NCBI GenBank assembly: GCA_020698575.1
Contig: CM036242.1
Span: 9,993,624 to 10,057,623 of the forward strand
Direction of reading: 5' to 3'
Length of the DNA stretch: 64,000 nt
Origin: Bostrychus sinensis
Lineage: Eukaryota > Chordata > Actinopteri > Gobiiformes > Eleotridae
Shown: positions 1-11,835 of the stretch, piece after piece
Numbering within the stretch: position 1 is the stretch's first letter
Layout of the letters: each line of letters opens with the position of its first letter
Made by a program: the position numbers and the translations under genes
Notes under the pieces: model-generated
What the model saw: only the letters and a program-made list of their open reading frames with translations
What the model was told of the DNA's origin: nothing
Databases searched by the model: none

Positions 1-1190
1 AACAGCCTTTGATGTGGAAGCACAGCTGGCTAAAGAGTCTCAGTGGAGTTTGTTCAGGTCTAGCATGTAGTCAAAGCATCAGGTGGTGGTGTATCCTAAA
101 TACTCTCTTAACATATTAAGCCACTAATGTTCTTTCCCCACTCACTAACAGCACACATAGTGCTAGTTTGTTGCTAATCTATTTATTGAGAATTTGCCTT
201 TTTGTATTACAGTCTGATTGTTTCTGTCTTTAATCAACAAAACTGGCCCCGATAAATCTAAATCTAAGTTAAATTCCAGTGTCGCGGCCTGTCATGTGCC
301 TACATAAATACTACAAATGCTTGCACAAACCTACTATCTTTATTTGGAAATAAATTGTAATAAATGGCCTTAGGTTCTTATGGTAAGCACATTAATAGGT
401 TAATTTATAAGCCTCATTGTAAAGTGAGGCCACCTTTGAGCTTATTGATGCTTAAGTAAAGAAATTTCAGCAGACGTAATGACTCCACTTTGTCACAGAA
501 CACTTTTGCCCAGTTTCATATTCCCTTTTAACACCTCCTGTCTCTTTATGGTGCACAGGTTGTATCCAGGCCTTGAGAAACCTGGCCTTTATCGATCATG
601 CGTCCTGCTGTTGATTGAAGATGACTGCTTCTCAAAGCACCGCGTTCTACCTGCGACAGCACGTGTGAGAAGAACAAAAGAAGCGACTGAGCAGCAGAGG
701 CGACCGGCGGCGTCACCCACCATTCATTATTCATGTTAATTGATTGTGGCAGTTTGGAGACAGTACCTTGTAATGCAACCCCCGTCCCGGACAGGAAGAT
801 GATAAACAGTAATCTCCTCCAGCGTGCATACCGATCAGGACGCTTCCCGGTCATGTGACGCACTTTTATACACCAACCTGGGTCTGCGGGCCCGGGACTG
901 AGGGCCCATCAGCATAGTTTGATTATCTGTTGTTTACTGCCTGTCTGAATTATGGAGAAATGTAATTATAGGAGCTTTAACCGGTTCATTTGCATGTATT
1001 GTTGATCAAGAATAGGACGTTCTGTAGCATGTATTTAATCTTCAGCTGGCTGGTGTTGTATATTAATCATGTTATTATAAAGGCAGCTTGCGATTTACAA
1101 TAGGGTGGGACTATAAACAGAATAAAAAAGCTCCTGAAGAAAAAACAGCTCACCCATTTTTACCTTTATTTACATTTGTATTCATTTTTA
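1..1190. other. Non-coding stretch, no gene seen
   Basis: I find no convincing exon or complete repeat here. The part around 550-860 is less AT-rich than its surroundings and has short open frames on both strands, but these lack splice context and look like chance. The right part (about 1120-1190) may be the degraded left side of the repeat that follows. The stretch could contain regulatory DNA, but only alignment with other fish would show that. Confidence 0.5.
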
Positions 1191-1450
1191 AAGAGCCACA
1201 TGTGTCCCCAGATATGCTGTAAACATGTTTAAATCAAATATTTGTTTTACTGATAACAATGGTATAGTTGAGTTATTTACAATTAAAAATATGTTTTACA
1301 TAATGGCCAAGTTGTTTTGTTTACATCTTATGTTTTAGTTCTAAAACTGCATCACTGATCGTCCAATCAGGAAAGAGACCATTGTTTTGTTTTAGACTGC
1401 AGGACCATTTTTTAAACCAGTATGATACATGCTGCTTATAGTACCTTTAA
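1191..1450. repeat. Interspersed repeat, copy A (TTAA-ended MITE family)
   Basis: This segment closely matches the segment at 25680-25931 in the same orientation. Shared blocks include the run around TGTGTCCCCAGATATG, the block TTTAAATCAAATATT..GTTTTACTGATAACAA, the block AATGGCCAAGTTGTTTT, and the end block AGACTGCAG.ACCATTTTT.AAACCAGTA followed by AGTACCTTTAA. The right end TTAA (1447-1450) is intact. The left terminal repeat seen in the other copy (TTAAAGGTGCTATGAG) is not recognisable here, so this copy is truncated or diverged on the left. It is non-coding and non-autonomous. Confidence 0.75.
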
Positions 1451-2946
1451 CATAAACAAATATAAATAACACACAAACAATACAGCACAAATAAAACAGC
1501 ATGAGTATACTATTCAATATAATTCAAAACAGAGCAGAAATTTAGTTTTTGACCTCTTTTTTCTCCTAATAAAAGACAAAAATCTATCCCAGCCATGTAA
1601 GTATGATTCCTTTCTGTTATGTAATTTAGCTTTCAGTAACTGAAAAGACGCAATCTCTGTCATGGTCTTAACCACTTTCTATACTTTCTCGTACAGAGAA
1701 TAAACCTAGCAGCTGAAGTACAGTCTGTAAAGGCCAGAGCAGAAGCTGTGCATACATGTCTCATAAGAGGCAACGTTGAGCAGATTCAGGCACAGATGCA
1801 CCAAGTCATTCCTGCATTGTTTTGAGTATTTCTTTCCATAAAGCCATGACAACACGACACAGCATGAATAAAAGTGCCATCATGACTCTTACATTACCAA
1901 CATAGCTTATTCTCCAGTAAACCATTTTAAAAAGACGAGCAGGTGTAAAATAAAATGGGTGAAGTATTTTGTAGTGCGTAAACTTTCCTGAAGCTCCTCT
2001 TGTAAACCCAACCCAATTTAAAAAAAAATAGTTAACCCTATTTAGCCATTGTATCTTTACAATCAATTGCAGGTTAAAAGGAGCCCCTCTCAAAATGACT
2101 TCAACACATGATTACCATATATTTTAGAGGAACAACTTTGTTCATTTTACTAAAATGCGAATGAAAAAGTCTATCAAATATGAAACAGCAGGTATTTAGG
2201 ATGAGCTTTAACATTTGTCACTGTATTGCATTTTTGATAAACTGGCCAAAATGATGTCCAAAGTGAAAAACTACCTCTTACATTGTTTTGCACTTAATGA
2301 GACTAATTAAAGATTAAAATTACATCTTTAATTTATTAATAAATAATTCCATTTGGATGCAGCAGCACACCAACCCCCAAATAAACAGCAGCAAGTTAAC
2401 TGTGATTTTTTTATCATGAGCAACTTGCCAGAGATGAACTCACTGCTCTGGGCTCATTTCTCACATTCATTTCACTTTATTTTGTTATTTTTTATGTATT
2501 AATTTATTTTTATACAGTAGTATTTAAACATGAGTCTGGCCCCTCTGTTCAGCTTCATTTATTTGGAATAAATCAATGCAGATTAAACTACATCTTAATG
2601 GCATTTGATTCACAGTATAATTTTACCTGTAGGTAAACAAATCTGAAAATTAAATTATCTTGTCGCTAACAAACATCAAGTGTAGTGCAATACGCTACCA
2701 GTCCAAGTTGTGGAGACACTGGGTGCAGCTGCCTTTTTAAAGTGTTGATTTATCTCTTGTATCTTTTGTATTTTTATATTGTTTGTTTTTATATCATTAT
2801 TGGACCATGAGTCTGGAATAAAGTTAAAAAACAGAATTGATAGGCATTCCACATTCAGAAAACATGTGGAAGTACCAAACCATGCAGAATAAACACACAC
2901 CAAAGCTCATAAAACTTGTCCCTTTTTAAATACATGACTCTGACTG
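1451..2946. other. AT-rich non-coding DNA
   Basis: I see no gene, and no repeat that I can delimit. The sequence is AT-rich with short homopolymer runs. The short open frames on the minus strand (1806-2093 and 2676-2903) have no splice or start context and biased, low-complexity composition, so I treat them as chance. Confidence 0.5.
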
Positions 2947-2954
2947 GCCAAGAG

Positions 2955-3700
2955 CAGTGCCGGTCCTATATATTTGGGGGCCGTAAGTAAAAAATTTTTG
3001 GGGGCCAAGGCTCTCAATTGTTTTGAACACTAAGTGAAGATTATCACAGTGTACCTTTATTTTTATTTATGAATGCTTTCTTTTATTACTTGCAAACGTT
3101 ACTAACTCAAGAAGAAGAGGGGGCCCATGTAAACAGTAAAACGCCTTACTGGCATTGGGCCCCAGTTTCAGATTAACTCCTTCAAAAATAAAAGCTAAAA
3201 ATATTACATATGTAGTGTGGTGGGGCTCTAATCAAACTCAGGCCAAGTTGAATTCAAGTGCTCAGATGGTATTCATTGTGCCAGTGTCCAAACTGCAAAA
3301 ACAGCCAAAAATGTGCAGAAATATTTACAGAGAGGGAAAAAGTAAAAAATACATCTAAAAACAAGGTCTCCAAAAACTCACTGCAAAAACAGCAAACCAC
3401 AAACCATGTTACCTCCTCTGTAACAAGTGGTAGACTGAAGACAAGCCTAAAATAGTCCCCCTTTATACCCCCATTGCCCCTCCTACTGGCCTTCAATATT
3501 TTAGAAAAAATAAATCAACAATAATCATGCATAATGTTATCTTCTGTTACACATAAACAATGAATGTAGGGCAAGCAACAACAACCACAACCATAAAAAA
3601 AAAAAAAAAGTCAATCAGTCAAATATGCTAAAGTATGGGGGCCCTTTAATGTCTGTGGGGCCCTATGCAGTTGCTTACTTTGGCTATAGGAAGGGCCCTG
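2955..3700. mobile_element. Non-autonomous hAT-type DNA transposon
   Basis: The element begins CAGTGCCGGTCCTATA and ends with the imperfect inverted complement (TATAGGAAGGGCCCTG), giving terminal inverted repeats of about 16 bp. Subterminal GGGGGCC/GGGGCCC blocks are also inverted relative to each other. It is flanked by GCCAAGAG (2947-2954) and GTCAAGAG (3701-3708), an 8-bp target duplication with one mismatch. Eight-bp duplications and CAG..CTG ends are typical of the hAT superfamily. The 746-bp interior has no transposase frame; short open frames at 3155-3496 are spurious. A 13-base A run lies near 3597-3609. Confidence 0.85.
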
Positions 3701-3708
3701 GTCAAGAG

Positions 3709-4617
3709 GGATTCATTTAGGCAAAATAGGTTTGAGTTGAAGAGATTCTGAACCTACTACTAATGGGTCTGTCTGGACAGGCTGTTTTATCCTCACGCCT
3801 TGTTTTTTTCTTCTTTTTTACAAACCTTACTGGCGTCTACAGCAGTTGAGAAACATACACAGCCCATTAGGCTCTGACACTCATTTTTATGTGCATGAGT
3901 GTGAGGTCTAGATAGCCCATGAGCTGCAGCATGGCTTTTAGCAGGTGTGCAGCAAAAAGCTCTTCCAAGTGATAGTACACCTCAGTAGGGTACTGTAAAA
4001 TAACTGCACATAAAGCAACACAATACAGATTATTACTCATCCAACATATAATATTTTATTCTGATAATTGAAATGATCACCTTTCTGATTGGTTTTTAAT
4101 CTGATCACATATTTCTGAGCTGCACACACTCATTTGCATGGAGAGGAGCAGAGAAAGAGGGTAGCATGCATTTTTCTGTAGATGGCAGAGCACTCAGCAC
4201 TGTGCCACAATTAAAATTTAATGAGGCCTCTCCTTTATGCTGAACCGGAGCAGGGAGATGCCTCGGCGCAGCTCTTTCTCCTCGCGGCTCCCCCTTCACC
4301 TCACAGCTCTCACAGTGCGCTACAAGGAAAATATAAGATCCGCACTTCTTATGAAACTATTTCTGCACACAGTCACTTTGATGGAGGGTGTGCTCGCGTT
4401 TTCTCTTCGCATTGTAGTTTCAGTAAGGATTCTTTTGTTTACTGGTGCGGGAACATTTGTAAACAATTAGCAACGTTCATCAAAGGAATGGCATTATCTT
4501 TGGAAAATGTGCATCCTTACTTTTATTTGATCTGTGCAGTTAATACAGTCAGATAGTACTTCAAAAGCATAAGTACATACACAAAAGGATTTACCACAAA
4601 TGTTATTTTCAGTGTGT
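3709..4617. other. Non-coding stretch, no feature resolved
   Basis: I find no exon with paired splice sites and no delimited repeat. A CT-rich, slightly GC-richer patch at 4230-4330 has open frames in two phases (4221-4556 and 4237-4470), which is more consistent with composition than with coding. Confidence 0.45.
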
Positions 4618-4621
4618 TTAA

Positions 4622-5146
4622 CCTGTTAAGCTCTGAGGCCTTTTTCCTGAAAATTCTATATCTACATTTATTAAGGTTTTACTTAGCATTTACTAGGTGT
4701 ACATAGCTAACCTTGGTAGCAAATTAATTGGTGGACTTTGGGGATTACTGTGGAAGAGAAATAATATTAATAAATTATATTGTTTGACCATAAATTGAGG
4801 TTGAAATGGATTATTCTAATTTCTGCCTGAAAAAACACACATATTTGCCTCCAAAAAAGCCTTTTTCCTTCCTGTAGTGAAGCAAATAACAACATAAATT
4901 GAAAATTTCACATATCTTGGTCTACTGCAGCAAAATTTGTGCCAAATAAACAAAGTAATGGAAAGATATACATGTTTTATTTTTAAAACAATCCAGGCGG
5001 AATCCAACTGTTGAATAGAAATTGAAGTAGATAGTTTTGTTGCCACAAATTGTCCGAACACGAGGATGTCAAACATGTGTGTGTCAGCCGTTGTATCTCC
5101 CCGCTATGGTCCCAACAAGCGGACGCAAGGGCGCGGAGCCCCGAGG
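4622..5146. mobile_element. TTAA-flanked MITE, possibly piggyBac-like
   Basis: The segment is bounded by TTAA at 4618-4621 and TTAA at 5147-5150. The left end reads CCTGTTAAGCTCTGAGG and the reverse complement of the right end reads CCTCGGGGCTCCGCG, so the first three bases and a later CTC.G block agree. TTAA duplication is characteristic of piggyBac insertions. The terminal match is weak, so the superfamily is an inference. The interior is non-coding; its GC-rich right part (5090-5146) contrasts with an AT-rich body. Confidence 0.45.
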
Positions 5147-5289
5147 TTAATACTGTGTACTAGTGTAAGATAAATCTAATAATAGTCTAATTTTTGGTCT
5201 TATTTGAAATCTGGAGTTTGCAAGGGCTAAGGTATTATAATTAGGAAGTCTCTTTGCTCCACATTCACTACGGTGGCCCTGAAGGACAA

Positions 5290-5690
5290 GTCACAAGAAA
5301 ATCAATAACACACAAACACAAACGGGAACACACACTTTCAGAAAACACACAAACTCAAACTGAAATAGGCGCACAAATAAGAAAACACAAACAAAAACTG
5401 AAAGATAAACACAAACTGAAACAAGCACACAAATCTGAAAACACACATGCAAATTTGAAACATGCACACAAATTTCGAAAGTGGCACACAAACGTGAAAA
5501 CATGCACACAAATCTAAAAATACGCATGTAAGTTTGAAAACACACAGACATTTAGAAAACATACAAACACAAACTGAAACATGCACACAAATGAGAAAAC
5601 ACACAAACAAAAACTGCACAAACAGAAATGCACTCAAATCTGAAAACAGGCATGCAAATTTAAAAACTTGCAAACAAACCTAAAAAAAAA
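5290..5690. repeat. Degenerate minisatellite (CACACAAA..TGAAAA type)
   Basis: About 400 bp are built from irregular units of roughly 17-20 bp of the form CACACAAAtcTGAAAAca, ending in an A-rich run near 5678-5700. The bias leaves all frames open on both strands (87-111 codons), but the products are low-complexity (HK/T-rich or FVC-rich) and are not genes. At 5800-5870 the sequence carries the reverse complement of the same motif (GAAATTTGTGCAC, TTTTCAGATTTTTGTG), so an inverted tail lies just beyond the array. Confidence 0.8.
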
Positions 5691-5879
5691 AAAAAAGAAA
5701 AAAGTATGCTTCACTGTGACTGGATAGAAGAGAACTGTTTCTGGTTTTGGTTTCCTGATTAGCTTATGTGTTATTTATGCAACAAGTTCAGAAACCAAAA
5801 CTGTGTCTGTTTTGAAATTTGTGCACTTTTTGAAATTTGAGCGCACGTTTTCAGATTTTTGTGGATGTTTCATTTTTTG

Positions 5880-7200
5880 TTTTTTGTTTTTTGTTGTTAT
5901 GACTTACCCCGTAATACACACCTCTCGTGAACACAGAGTAACTAAATACAATTTTAATGGTCCTAGTGGCTTATACACATCAAAAGATGTATTTTTAATG
6001 AGATAAAGTATAAGTAAAGGGTTGGAAATGCATAGTTTTATCCAATAGTTTTGCATATGAAGTGGGACAATAAGACGCATGCTATTGTGGACTCAAAATT
6101 ATGTTTATAGTTTTTATTTATTCAGAGAGTATTGTTTTAAAATGTAATGTTTGAAGGGGAATGCAATAATACTTCTGCCATCGGCTTTGTTTTTGCCTGT
6201 CTTTTGTTTTGTTTTGTTTTTTGTCACAGTGCATTATGGGTAGTAGAAGCTCAGAGTGAAATACATGTTGTGTGAAATCTGTATATGTTCTATGCTGCTC
6301 CAGTTTTTTGTACATCTTGAGCATAGCAAGGGCTTGCTAAACCCATTATTATGCTTATACTGAGACCACACTTGTGTTTAAATGTGAATCTGACAATACT
6401 GCACTCATTCCACTGACATATTAAGCTCCATAGTTAGCGCTCCCTATGTTCTAGCATCCTCAAATCTCGCTCTATCATCCACCGCGCCTGATCGTGTTCC
6501 GACATAGGGGATGGTGTATAATGACATTTTCGCAGTGCGCTAATCGCTAACACTGCTCTTGTGTTAATTGGCATGTATGAGCAGCGTTTGACACAGATCT
6601 GATGCTGGAATGGCCGTGCACAATAATCTACATCTGCTTTATCTCCATCATAATTGGCAATTCTCTGTGAGCTTTTATTAAAGGCCTGGCACAGCGGCAG
6701 TCTTCACAACATGATTGGTATTCGGGGAAGAAAGCCCGTGTTCCTTTGCGAAAGAACCAGAGAAAAGTAGGTGCGCAGCGGGAACATCATGGCTCAGGCA
6801 GCGGGAGCAAATCAAATATCATTTTCTTTCTTATGAGGAACTCCTGTCATTTGCTCGACTTGTGCCTCTGTTAAAAAGTCTTCCGTACATTTGCATAATT
6901 TCCATTATTCCAGCAGCAGTGGAGCCAGCTTCATTATGCTGCTCTCTTTTTCTCCGGTAGTCATCAGTTTTATACTGTAGACAAAGTTGTGTGTTTTATG
7001 AAGTAATGTTCTCTATGGCCATTAGACTTTGATTTGACCCTTGACCCTTGGATTTTGTCTAAGAAGATGGATAAGATGTTTTTGAATAACATATTGCTAA
7101 CACATCTATGTCTTTGAATAAATAATATTTTTGTATTTCAAGCAGTTCTTTGTGATACAATTAGTGCAACTGTTGATATTGTGATTACAACAAATTTGCA
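5880..7200. other. Non-coding, possible regulatory DNA
   Basis: I see no gene. The parts at 6400-6720 and 6860-6960 are free of recognisable repeats and contain several homeodomain/octamer-like cores (ATAATTGG, ATTTGCATAAT, TTAATTGG). This would fit a developmental enhancer but is only suggestive. The open frame at 6715-6960 starts inside this block and has no splice context. Confidence 0.35.
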
Positions 7201-7204
7201 ATAG

Positions 7205-7550
7205 TGTGTGTAGCTCTTTCATTCAGATGCTTGAGTAATCCTGTATGCTGAGGCGCTGCCCTTCTCAAGAGCTGAAAATGCTTGGTTTCAGCGCTCTACA
7301 TAGATGAACGTGAAACCCCGCCTCACCCAGGAAGTGCTCCTGTGTGTTTCTAAAGCCTATACATCGTCACCGGACTCATTCTGATCAGCGCTTAAACTAC
7401 TGCCACTATGAGGCTGCCATTTATCTATCTGTTAGCTTTACGTTGCTAATAACCCGTGCTAATAGCCATTTTATGCTCTGTCTTTCCCCCACCATTCAAT
7501 ACAAGTGCGACCAACTTTATTCACGCATGAACTAAAAAGATCTAGAGGCA
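7205..7550 (+). repeat. Interspersed repeat family X, copy 1
   Basis: The block TGAGGCGCTGCCCTTCTCAAGAGCTGAAAATGCTT and the following 250 bp match the segment at 22765-22984 in the same orientation. They share the gene-desert-type run GTGTGTTTCTAAAGC, the run ACTCATTCTGAT and the run TTGCTAATA...GTGCTAAT. Related left-end sequence also occurs at 11860-11960 and 56690-56760. It is non-coding. An open frame at 7344-7535 is a by-product of the repeat. Confidence 0.7.
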
Positions 7551-8049
7551 AGATTGTCTTTAGAGGGCTTTTGAAAAGGCCGGACACACCTATCTGGCAC
7601 AGTCGGATAGTTTGATGCAGTTGGTGATGTGAGACTGTTTGGTGTGTCGGACGTAGTAGGAGAAAGTTGGACTTAGTTCCAGCTGATTGAACATGTGGAA
7701 TCAGGCATCAGGCGTAGTGCTCAAACGAGTTCTGATTGGCTGTGTCCCATTCACAATTTGCCAAACAGCATGCTTTTAACATCACAATATAAGGAACTCT
7801 TCTCCTACAACTCTTCATTATGTTTTCCACATCCGTGACGCTAATGTGCTGCAGTTAGCTTACCTTAGCTTTAGCCTCGTGCAGAATAAAAAATATAATC
7901 CTCCTCTGAGGCAAACAGCTGCAATAATTCAGTCCCTTTATTCATTACTGTGATCAGAGTGCTTCATATGGACTTCCTCAACCTATCTCACCCACTCTGG
8001 TCTGGATGAATCCTTACAGAGCTGATCTATGATCCTATAGATGAACTAA

Positions 8050-8357
8050 GGGACTAACAGTCCTAGACACACTGCCTGTCCATCCTGGAAGAGGATCTCT
8101 CCTTCAGTTTGGGCTCCATAAGATTTCTTCTTTTTTTCTGTAGCTGGGTTTTTATTAGGAGTTTTTCCTTACTGAGAAGGAGGGTCTAAGGACAGGAGTG
8201 TCCTGGGTCTGTTTAGTGTAGTTATTGTTTGTGTTGTCTGATTGTGTGTTAAGTCTGATTGTGTGTTTATGTTTGATCAACTGTTGTGAAGCCCTTTGAG
8301 GTGACTTTTGTTGTGATACTGGGCTTTACAAATAAACCTGAACTGAATTGAATTCAG
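8050..8357 (+). mobile_element. Retroposon 3' end (LINE/SINE-type tail)
   Basis: The segment has the layout of a widespread fish retroposon 3' region: ACTGCCTGTCCATCCTGGAAGAGGATCTCT, then the GGGTTTTTATTAGGAGTTTTTCCTTACTGAGAAGGAGGGTCTAAGGACA block, then GTGAAGCCCTTTGAGGTGAC and TACTGGGCTTTACAAATAAACCTGAACTGAATTGAATT. The last part is a typical retroposon tail with a short TGAATTG repeat. No coding frame remains. The superfamily assignment is from memory and was not checked. Confidence 0.65.
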
Positions 8358-8639
8358 CGGGTATGATTATTATTCACTGATAAATACTTGAGTTAAAGAT
8401 GAGTGTTACCGAGGTTTGTTTACAGGAGTTCCATATAATCAGAGTTTAGTGACTAGCGTTGCTTGCTGTTAAATAGTTGTGTAAATAGTTATTACATCTT
8501 GCACATGCTCAGAACACACACACTGCTTGGTTGTGGGTCTGCAGCTATTTTTAGTGGAGACAAAGGGAGACCTAAGGTGACAAAGCAGTCGTCCTGCCTC
8601 TGCTGAAGGTGTGGGTCGTTGGGTTGGTCCCAGGCTAAA

Positions 8640-8862
8640 GAGCCCTGTGGTCCTTCACCACAGAGGGCGGGGAGAGAGTGGGCCTTAAAGCGACAGGCAT
8701 CTAATCCAAGCTTTTTCTGCAAAGTGAAAGTAACAGAAGAAGATGTTTTCAATACAGATATATTATTTCAAAATGTATAAAACATGAAAGGTTGGTGCAA
8801 ATACTGTATGTCCAAATTTAGTTTAAAAATTTGAAAAAAGCATACATGGGCCCTTTAAAGGT
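8640..8862 (+). repeat. Right end of interspersed repeat (GGGCCCTTTAA end)
   Basis: The blocks CTTAAAGCGACAGGCATCTAATCCAAGC and AAAAAAGCATACATGGGCCCTTTAA match 57383-57480 (CTTAAAGTGACAGGGACCTAATCCGAG and AAAAAAGCATAATATAGGCCCTTTAA). The end is a TTAA-terminated inverted-repeat end. It may belong to the same decayed element as the repeat at 7205-7550, with the retroposon at 8050-8357 inserted between; this is an inference. A second repeat end (TTAAAGGTACACACC) begins immediately after. Confidence 0.55.
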
Positions 8863-8869
8863 ACACACC

Positions 8870-10550
8870 ATAAAATTTTCTTAAGCTATGGTTCCAGCCA
8901 TTGTTTTATTATCAAAGTAAAATCATACAAGTTTGCAACTGCAAAACCATCACAGCAAAATGTAGTTTAAAGCTTACCCCACACTTTGACCATTATCATG
9001 GTCCATTTAAACATTGGCTCTATACTTTGACCATATCTATTTTCCTCATTGCTTTCCCTTTATGTAAGCTTTCCTTTTTGTGCTATTTCTCTTTGTATGT
9101 AGACATAGCACTGAATTAGCCACATTCTCTGTTAGCGACAGCCATTCATGCAAAGTTTTCAGTGGTGTAGCCTGGTCGATGGGGCATTACTCTACACTTT
9201 GTGCTTTTAAATCAGTCCCTTTCAGCTGCTCTCTTTCTTTCACATACTTTCAAGTACTTTAGCATATGTTTACGCTTGATGCCCTTTTGATGCTGCGCTC
9301 TCTATTTACCTGGGCTTAGGACTGTCAACATCTGCTGGGCACAAACCACAGGGCCGCTTTTACTTTACTGATAACAACTCACAACTTGTATTTGACTTCA
9401 GCATTGACAGCGGTGTCTGGAGATGCTGTGTAGATTATTTCTCACTTCCAAAGTGTTACAAGTGCTCTGTGCCTTGGGTAGGTCTGTGACAGGCAGGAGT
9501 TGGTTCCAAAATGAGACCAATTACCAGTTTGAGCTCTGCTGGAAAACCACTGCCACGACTGTCGCAGATTGACTCACTAAATGTACTGCTTCTGTGTTGT
9601 CTGCACTTCGGGTTGTGTACAAATTTGGCAAGAACTAAATAAAGCCAAATACTTAGGGGGTACAGTGTAAAAGCTGTATGAGTAAATGCTCTTACATGAA
9701 CAAGAAAACTGCCATGATCTACCAAAAAATTACAAAATCCTTGTTGTTTTGAAAATGATGCCTTGCCCATGCCAGATATGTTTTTCTTTTTAAATTTTTT
9801 ATTTACTCTACAAGAATATTTAGTCACTTCACCATTTTTGTACTGGAAATTATCATTTTTATGTCAGATGTACTTCCCTGACTTGTTTTGTACATATCAC
9901 TTGGAATAAAAAATATAAATAAAAACCTCAAAAATACAATACAAATTAAAAATTCAACCAGGAAGACTGTGTAGCACCGCAGCAGCAGAACCATCAGCCC
10001 CCACAGCCTTTCCATCTCCCCTTATCACCACCACTGTCTAGGCATCTGTGGGAGAAATTTGTCTTAACTACCCCATCATACTCTCCCTTAACCTTATCGC
10101 TGACGTCTCTACCTGCCGGGGCCTAAGCTCCTAAGTTTATTCCTTCAGTGAATGATCCGTTACACTTCGTTACATTATGCATTCTATAAAAGCATCATTG
10201 CATGCTTCAGCTCAGTGATGGATTAGCTCTGAGAATGTTTGTTCAGCCTCGGTGTTTCCCTGACCGCTTCAAATTAGCAGCTTTATGGTAATTGCCAAAG
10301 AAATATTAAAGCAATAAATAACACAGTGAAAATGTTACAGCGCTAGGTTAAGCATTTAAGATCATTTTTATTAGAGGTCCTCTGTGTAAAATGTTGCAGC
10401 ACACACACACCTGCCTCCATCGACCTCTATCCTCTGCATCCTCTTCTTTCAGGCAGCGGTCCTGTGACTACCAGGTCACTGCCTCAGACCTGTAGTTGCT
10501 GAGATAGACTCAGTCTCCTTGCAACAAAAGTGAAAGAAGATGACTGAATG
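8870..10550. other. Non-coding stretch
   Basis: I see no convincing gene. Around 9300-9345 the text resembles a degraded copy of the CTGGGCTTGGGACTG repeat found at 26700 (minus sense). The minus-strand open frame at 9456-9827 (123 codons) lacks a coherent protein composition, sits in AT-rich DNA and has no paired splice sites, so I do not call it. Confidence 0.4.
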
Positions 10551-10559
10551 GAGGTATTA

Positions 10560-10770
10560 CTTAACATATAGGCTTAGGTTCAAACCAGCCACAGGAGGTC
10601 ACAAGGCAAGGTCTTCTTACGCTGGTCCCAAAACCATGGAGTAGAGTGGGTTGCGTCAGGCAGGGCATCTAGCGCAAGAACCTATCAAATGAATATACAA
10701 ATCACAGCACACTCGGAGGCAGATGTTTTGCTGTGGCAACCCAGAAGGGAAAAGGAAAGATGTGGATATT
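10560..10770 (+). repeat. SINE-like interspersed repeat, copy 1
   Basis: The order of blocks GCTGGTCCCAAAACC..GGAGTAGAGTGGGTTGCGTCAGGCAGGGCATCTAGCGCAAGAACC, CAAATGAATATACAAATCACAGCACAC, and GCTGTGGCAACCCAGAAGGGAAAAGGAAAG matches a very common fish repeat. Further copies are at 34990-35165 (+), 26635-26815 (-) and 49205-49335 (-). It is non-coding. Confidence 0.65.
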
Positions 10771-11689
10771 TGTTCAATACTAGAGCAGGAAACTATAAAA
10801 TAGCAGTGCATGAGTTTAGTCTATAAGATCCAAACAGTTCCAGAGGACCTGTGTAGGTACAAAATCTGCTTGGGTTGCAAAATCTTTTCGGGTTAGTAAC
10901 GTCGCATGTTGATGACATCAACGAGCTATATTAATGGTGTTTTCTGTTTAAAAGTACATTTTTTTAAGTGCTTTGCTTTCTTATTATTCAGAAATGCCTT
11001 TTGAAAAGTACGCAGTCATTTTAAGCAGCACAATGCCAAATTCAATGAAGGAATAAGAAAATTAAATAAATGCAAGATATTGCTGAGTATTGCCACTAAT
11101 AATCATACACTTTAATTTATATAAATGAAATAAATAAAACACTGTGTCAATAAGTGTCTATGGTTATTACAATTTTTTTTGTGTTTTTTCCATGTGTTTT
11201 GCTCATTATTTATTATTTAACAGACTGACAGCTGTACACATTTGTATACACTCCGTTCGTACTTGTCATTTTAATATAATAAAGAGAGCAAGGTATCTCA
11301 CAAAAATATCTATAAATACAAGAAAAGCACAGTAATGTACTTATTTGTTTTATTTCAACCGTTATTGCACATAAGCTGTTATTCCATCTGTAACAGCAGT
11401 TAAAATCTTAACTGATGATCTACCCAGCAAAAATATAAATATTCTATTTTAACAAATATTTATACAAACAATAAATAGATAAGAATATGTATTGTTCTAT
11501 TAAGCATTCATAATGCGGTCCGTCTGATCAGATCTGCTGAATCTGCTTGGCTTTGATGGTCAGTTTTGCTCAGGTTGACACTTGTGTGTTAGCGAAGACA
11601 AACAGCCAATCACGCTGTTCGCTCGAAGTCTTGACCAATCATAATGCGTACCATCATCATTCAGCAGCGCTACCCAAGCAGATTTTGTA
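10771..11689. other. AT-rich non-coding DNA
   Basis: I see nothing beyond AT-rich sequence and short open frames. The plus-strand frame at 11547-11738 overlaps the SINE that follows. Confidence 0.45.
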
Positions 11690-11800
11690 CCTACACCTGC
11701 AGACACTGGAACAGATAAGTGTAGCCTGCTCAGATTGAACCTGCAATCTCCTTGCTGTGAGGTAAGAGTGCTAACCACTCTGCCACAGTTGATCTCCCCA
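11690..11800 (-). mobile_element. tRNA-derived SINE head, copy 1
   Basis: Read on the minus strand, the segment contains an A-box-like GTGGCAGAGTGGTTAGCACTC (11766-11786) and a B-box-like GGTTCAATCTG (11731-11741) at tRNA-like spacing. This is the layout of a pol III-type tRNA-derived SINE head. Related copies lie at 21935-22130 and 62875-63065, also on the minus strand. The sequence is too degraded for a working tRNA, with no clean acceptor stem. Confidence 0.6.
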
Positions 11801-11835
11801 GAGGTATCTTTCCTATGCAACCACACACTCCACCT

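Noticed and set aside
5254..5673. Overlapping 86-111 codon frames on both strands
   Set aside because: They come from the CACAAA/TTTGTG minisatellite; the products are low complexity.
9456..9827. 123-codon minus-strand frame
   Set aside because: No splice sites, no recognisable motifs, and AT-rich surroundings; likely chance.
11690..11800. Functional tRNA gene
   Set aside because: A- and B-box-like parts are present but no complete acceptor stem or anticodon arm; it is a SINE head.
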